A stretch of DNA of 64,000 bases from Druceiella hillmani (lineage: Eukaryota > Arthropoda > Insecta > Lepidoptera > Hepialidae): positions 7,136,001 through 7,200,000 of the forward strand of contig JAYKKI010000074.1 in NCBI GenBank assembly GCA_039881145.1. Reading direction: 5' to 3'. The notes under the pieces are model-generated. The model was not told the origin of the DNA, did no database searches, and saw nothing but the letters and a program-made list of their open reading frames with translations. Shown one piece after another: positions 62,475-64,000 of the stretch. A program made the position numbers and the translations under genes. Positions within the stretch are counted from its first letter, which is position 1; every line of letters starts with the position of its first letter.

Positions 62475-62650
62475 GGGACCAGTATGCTGTTGTAAATGCT
62501 GTTGGCTCACGAGCTCTCTCTACTACTTGTCTCCATTTCTTTTGCTTGCGGTTTTAGCGTTATATGAATCAAATCGTTGGTTTTTTAGATCGGCTTTGAT
62601 ATGTTTTGACCATGTTTTCCTTGGTGAACCTCACTGGAATTTTTAATGAT
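62475..62650 (-). pseudogene. LINE ORF C-terminal fragment
   Basis: The minus strand reads GSPRKTWSKHIKADLKNQRF (62627-62568) and, after a shift, NRKQKKWRQVVERARE (62543-62496). This follows the C-terminal pattern of many LINE polymerases (GRPRKTW...I..DL......A.DR..WR.VV..A). The upstream part was not recognised. Stops and a frame change show it is a relic. Confidence 0.5.
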
Positions 62651-63901
62651 TAAGTCGAGTTCTCCAACGAAGCAAGTAAGACAATCAGGACTCGCACATT
62701 AGACATAAACCTCTAAACAAACTTAGACGACGATGTTGAATTTAATGCTAGACGGGAGGTTGATTCTGACAGGGAGATCGGATGGTGTCGTTGGTGGTAT
62801 AGTTTCGGATTAATATTCCCAGGATCAATTAGAACATTGTATTTGAACTCCACCGTTGCCTGGCCCCAATCCAAAATAAGAACGGAGGAGTAATAGTGAC
62901 ATGGCCAAAACCAGGAAACTAAGGAAACTATCTACGAAACTAATGGAAAACGAGCTTTATGTGTCGATCAATACTTCCTGTATAATATTTCTAATAGTTA
63001 GCAGCAATGAAATAATATTCAAATAATCATTATTCAAGACAGGTATAAGAATAGAAAGAGAGGTGAGAAGAATTGAAAATTAAGAACTGGTAAAAAATTA
63101 ATTTACAAAAGTTCTAGATTAAAAATTAATTTTGCAAAAAACCACAATTAAAATAAATTTTGCAAAAGTTTCAAGTCACTGTAATAAATGTAAATATACT
63201 AAGGTAATATTATGTATTTTCATGTCAAACTTAAAATGTTAGAAGTTTTGTTATACGTCAAATACAAACGCTTCGAATTCTAATATCTCATCCAGGACAA
63301 GTTAGTTCAGACAACGTCTGACCTCAATAAATTTACATAATACGAACAGCGGAATAGTCTTGCATTTATACCGCCATTACCAGAAATGGGTTGCAATACA
63401 GAAACATTAAGTTTTACGAGTTTTTGTATGAGAATACTTTCCGTTTACAGTAAAGTTTTGTAGTTTTATTGAGCAATAAGAGAGAATAGAAAGACTTAAC
63501 AAGAAAATATAGAGCCAATGATATAAGCGTTAGAAACAAAAGATATGACAAGTTATTTTATTCAAATTGACCAGCGAGCTAAGAAAAGGTTAACAAGAAA
63601 GCTTTTCACCATATCATAAATTTCATTATACCATAGTTAGCATTAAAAGCAGAGAATCAGCAAAAAAGTCAAAAATCATATTACTCAAAAACAGTACGAT
63701 AAACTTTTTCTAAAATATTATACCTACATTTTGTTTCCAGTGATCTTTTTAAAACTTTGCTGGTTCCCGACGCAATAAAATTTACTAGAAACTTGGTTAG
63801 TTTGTCATGTTCCAATAATATATACATTATTGTATTTTTATAAAATCAGCATATTCCGCTTGAACGTGTAATCTGCCTGTTCATTATAATGTTGTTAACA
63901 A

Positions 63902-63904
<3 letters not shown>
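62651..63904. other. No recognisable feature
   Basis: Mixed composition at 62650-62930, possibly more of the LINE fragment, then AT-rich DNA. Three near-copies of AAAATTAATTTTGCAAAA lie at 63095-63165. Confidence 0.4.

Positions 63905-63938
<34 letters not shown>
63905..63938. repeat. (TA)n microsatellite
   Basis: About 16 TA dinucleotides near the right end of the window. Confidence 0.95.
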
Positions 63939-63940
<2 letters not shown>

Positions 63941-64000
63941 CACAAGTGCCACACAATTCATTCTATTTCACTTATACTAAAATCTTTACAAGTCTAATAG

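Overview
The window is AT-rich (roughly 70% by eye) eukaryotic DNA with no intact protein-coding gene. It has long A/T tracts, (TA)n microsatellites, minisatellites and many decayed transposons. The mix of elements points to an insect: a Jockey-type LINE, other LINE relics, a piggyBac transposase relic, Helitrons and Penelope-like fragments. The Helitron 5' end (TCTATACTAATATT...) and 3' tail (ACGGACGAAG...) look like those common in Lepidoptera, so a moth or butterfly is my best guess. That assignment is from memory of the families and could not be searched.

Layout. 0.27-2.2 kb: LINE reverse transcriptase relic, minus strand. 4.0-5.2 kb: possible promoter with non-coding exon, and a GC-rich block. 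5.4-6.36 kb: 88-bp satellite with a three-unit higher-order pattern. 9.4-9.64 kb: possible promoter and first exon, minus strand. 14.7-15.9 kb: Helitron Rep fragment, a Penelope-like foldback and a TATA promoter under a heat-shock-element array, all on or read from the minus strand. 16.6 kb: near-perfect 53-bp hairpin. 17.7-18.66 kb: piggyBac pseudogene with all three catalytic acidic positions changed, followed by a 191-bp duplication. 22.75-24.44 and 27.93-28.32 kb: two copies, in opposite orientation, of an unnamed element with shared ends. 29.89-34.4 kb: a nearly full-length but broken Helitron. 43.0-43.5 and 45.1-45.5 kb: 97-bp and 90-bp tandem arrays. 44.3 and 60.5 kb: Penelope-like foldbacks carrying hammerhead-ribozyme-like cores. 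45.8-46.4 kb: a GC-rich island between 53-bp direct repeats. 51.2-51.5 and 56.04 kb: Helitron 3' ends. 56.1-56.7 and 62.5 kb: LINE relics. 59.9-60.26 kb: a 340-bp foldback.

Nothing here works together as a pathway. The window reads as a long intron or intergenic stretch. Several compositionally distinct GC-richer blocks (about 5.0, 22.1, 35.1, 36.9, 39.0, 46.0, 57.0 and 61.1 kb) stand out from the AT-rich background and are the best candidates for conserved non-coding regulatory DNA. The most interesting signals are the 38-pentamer heat-shock-element array beside a TATA box and a Helitron, the inverted hammerhead-like ribozymes, the higher-order satellite, and the long RNA-hairpin candidates.
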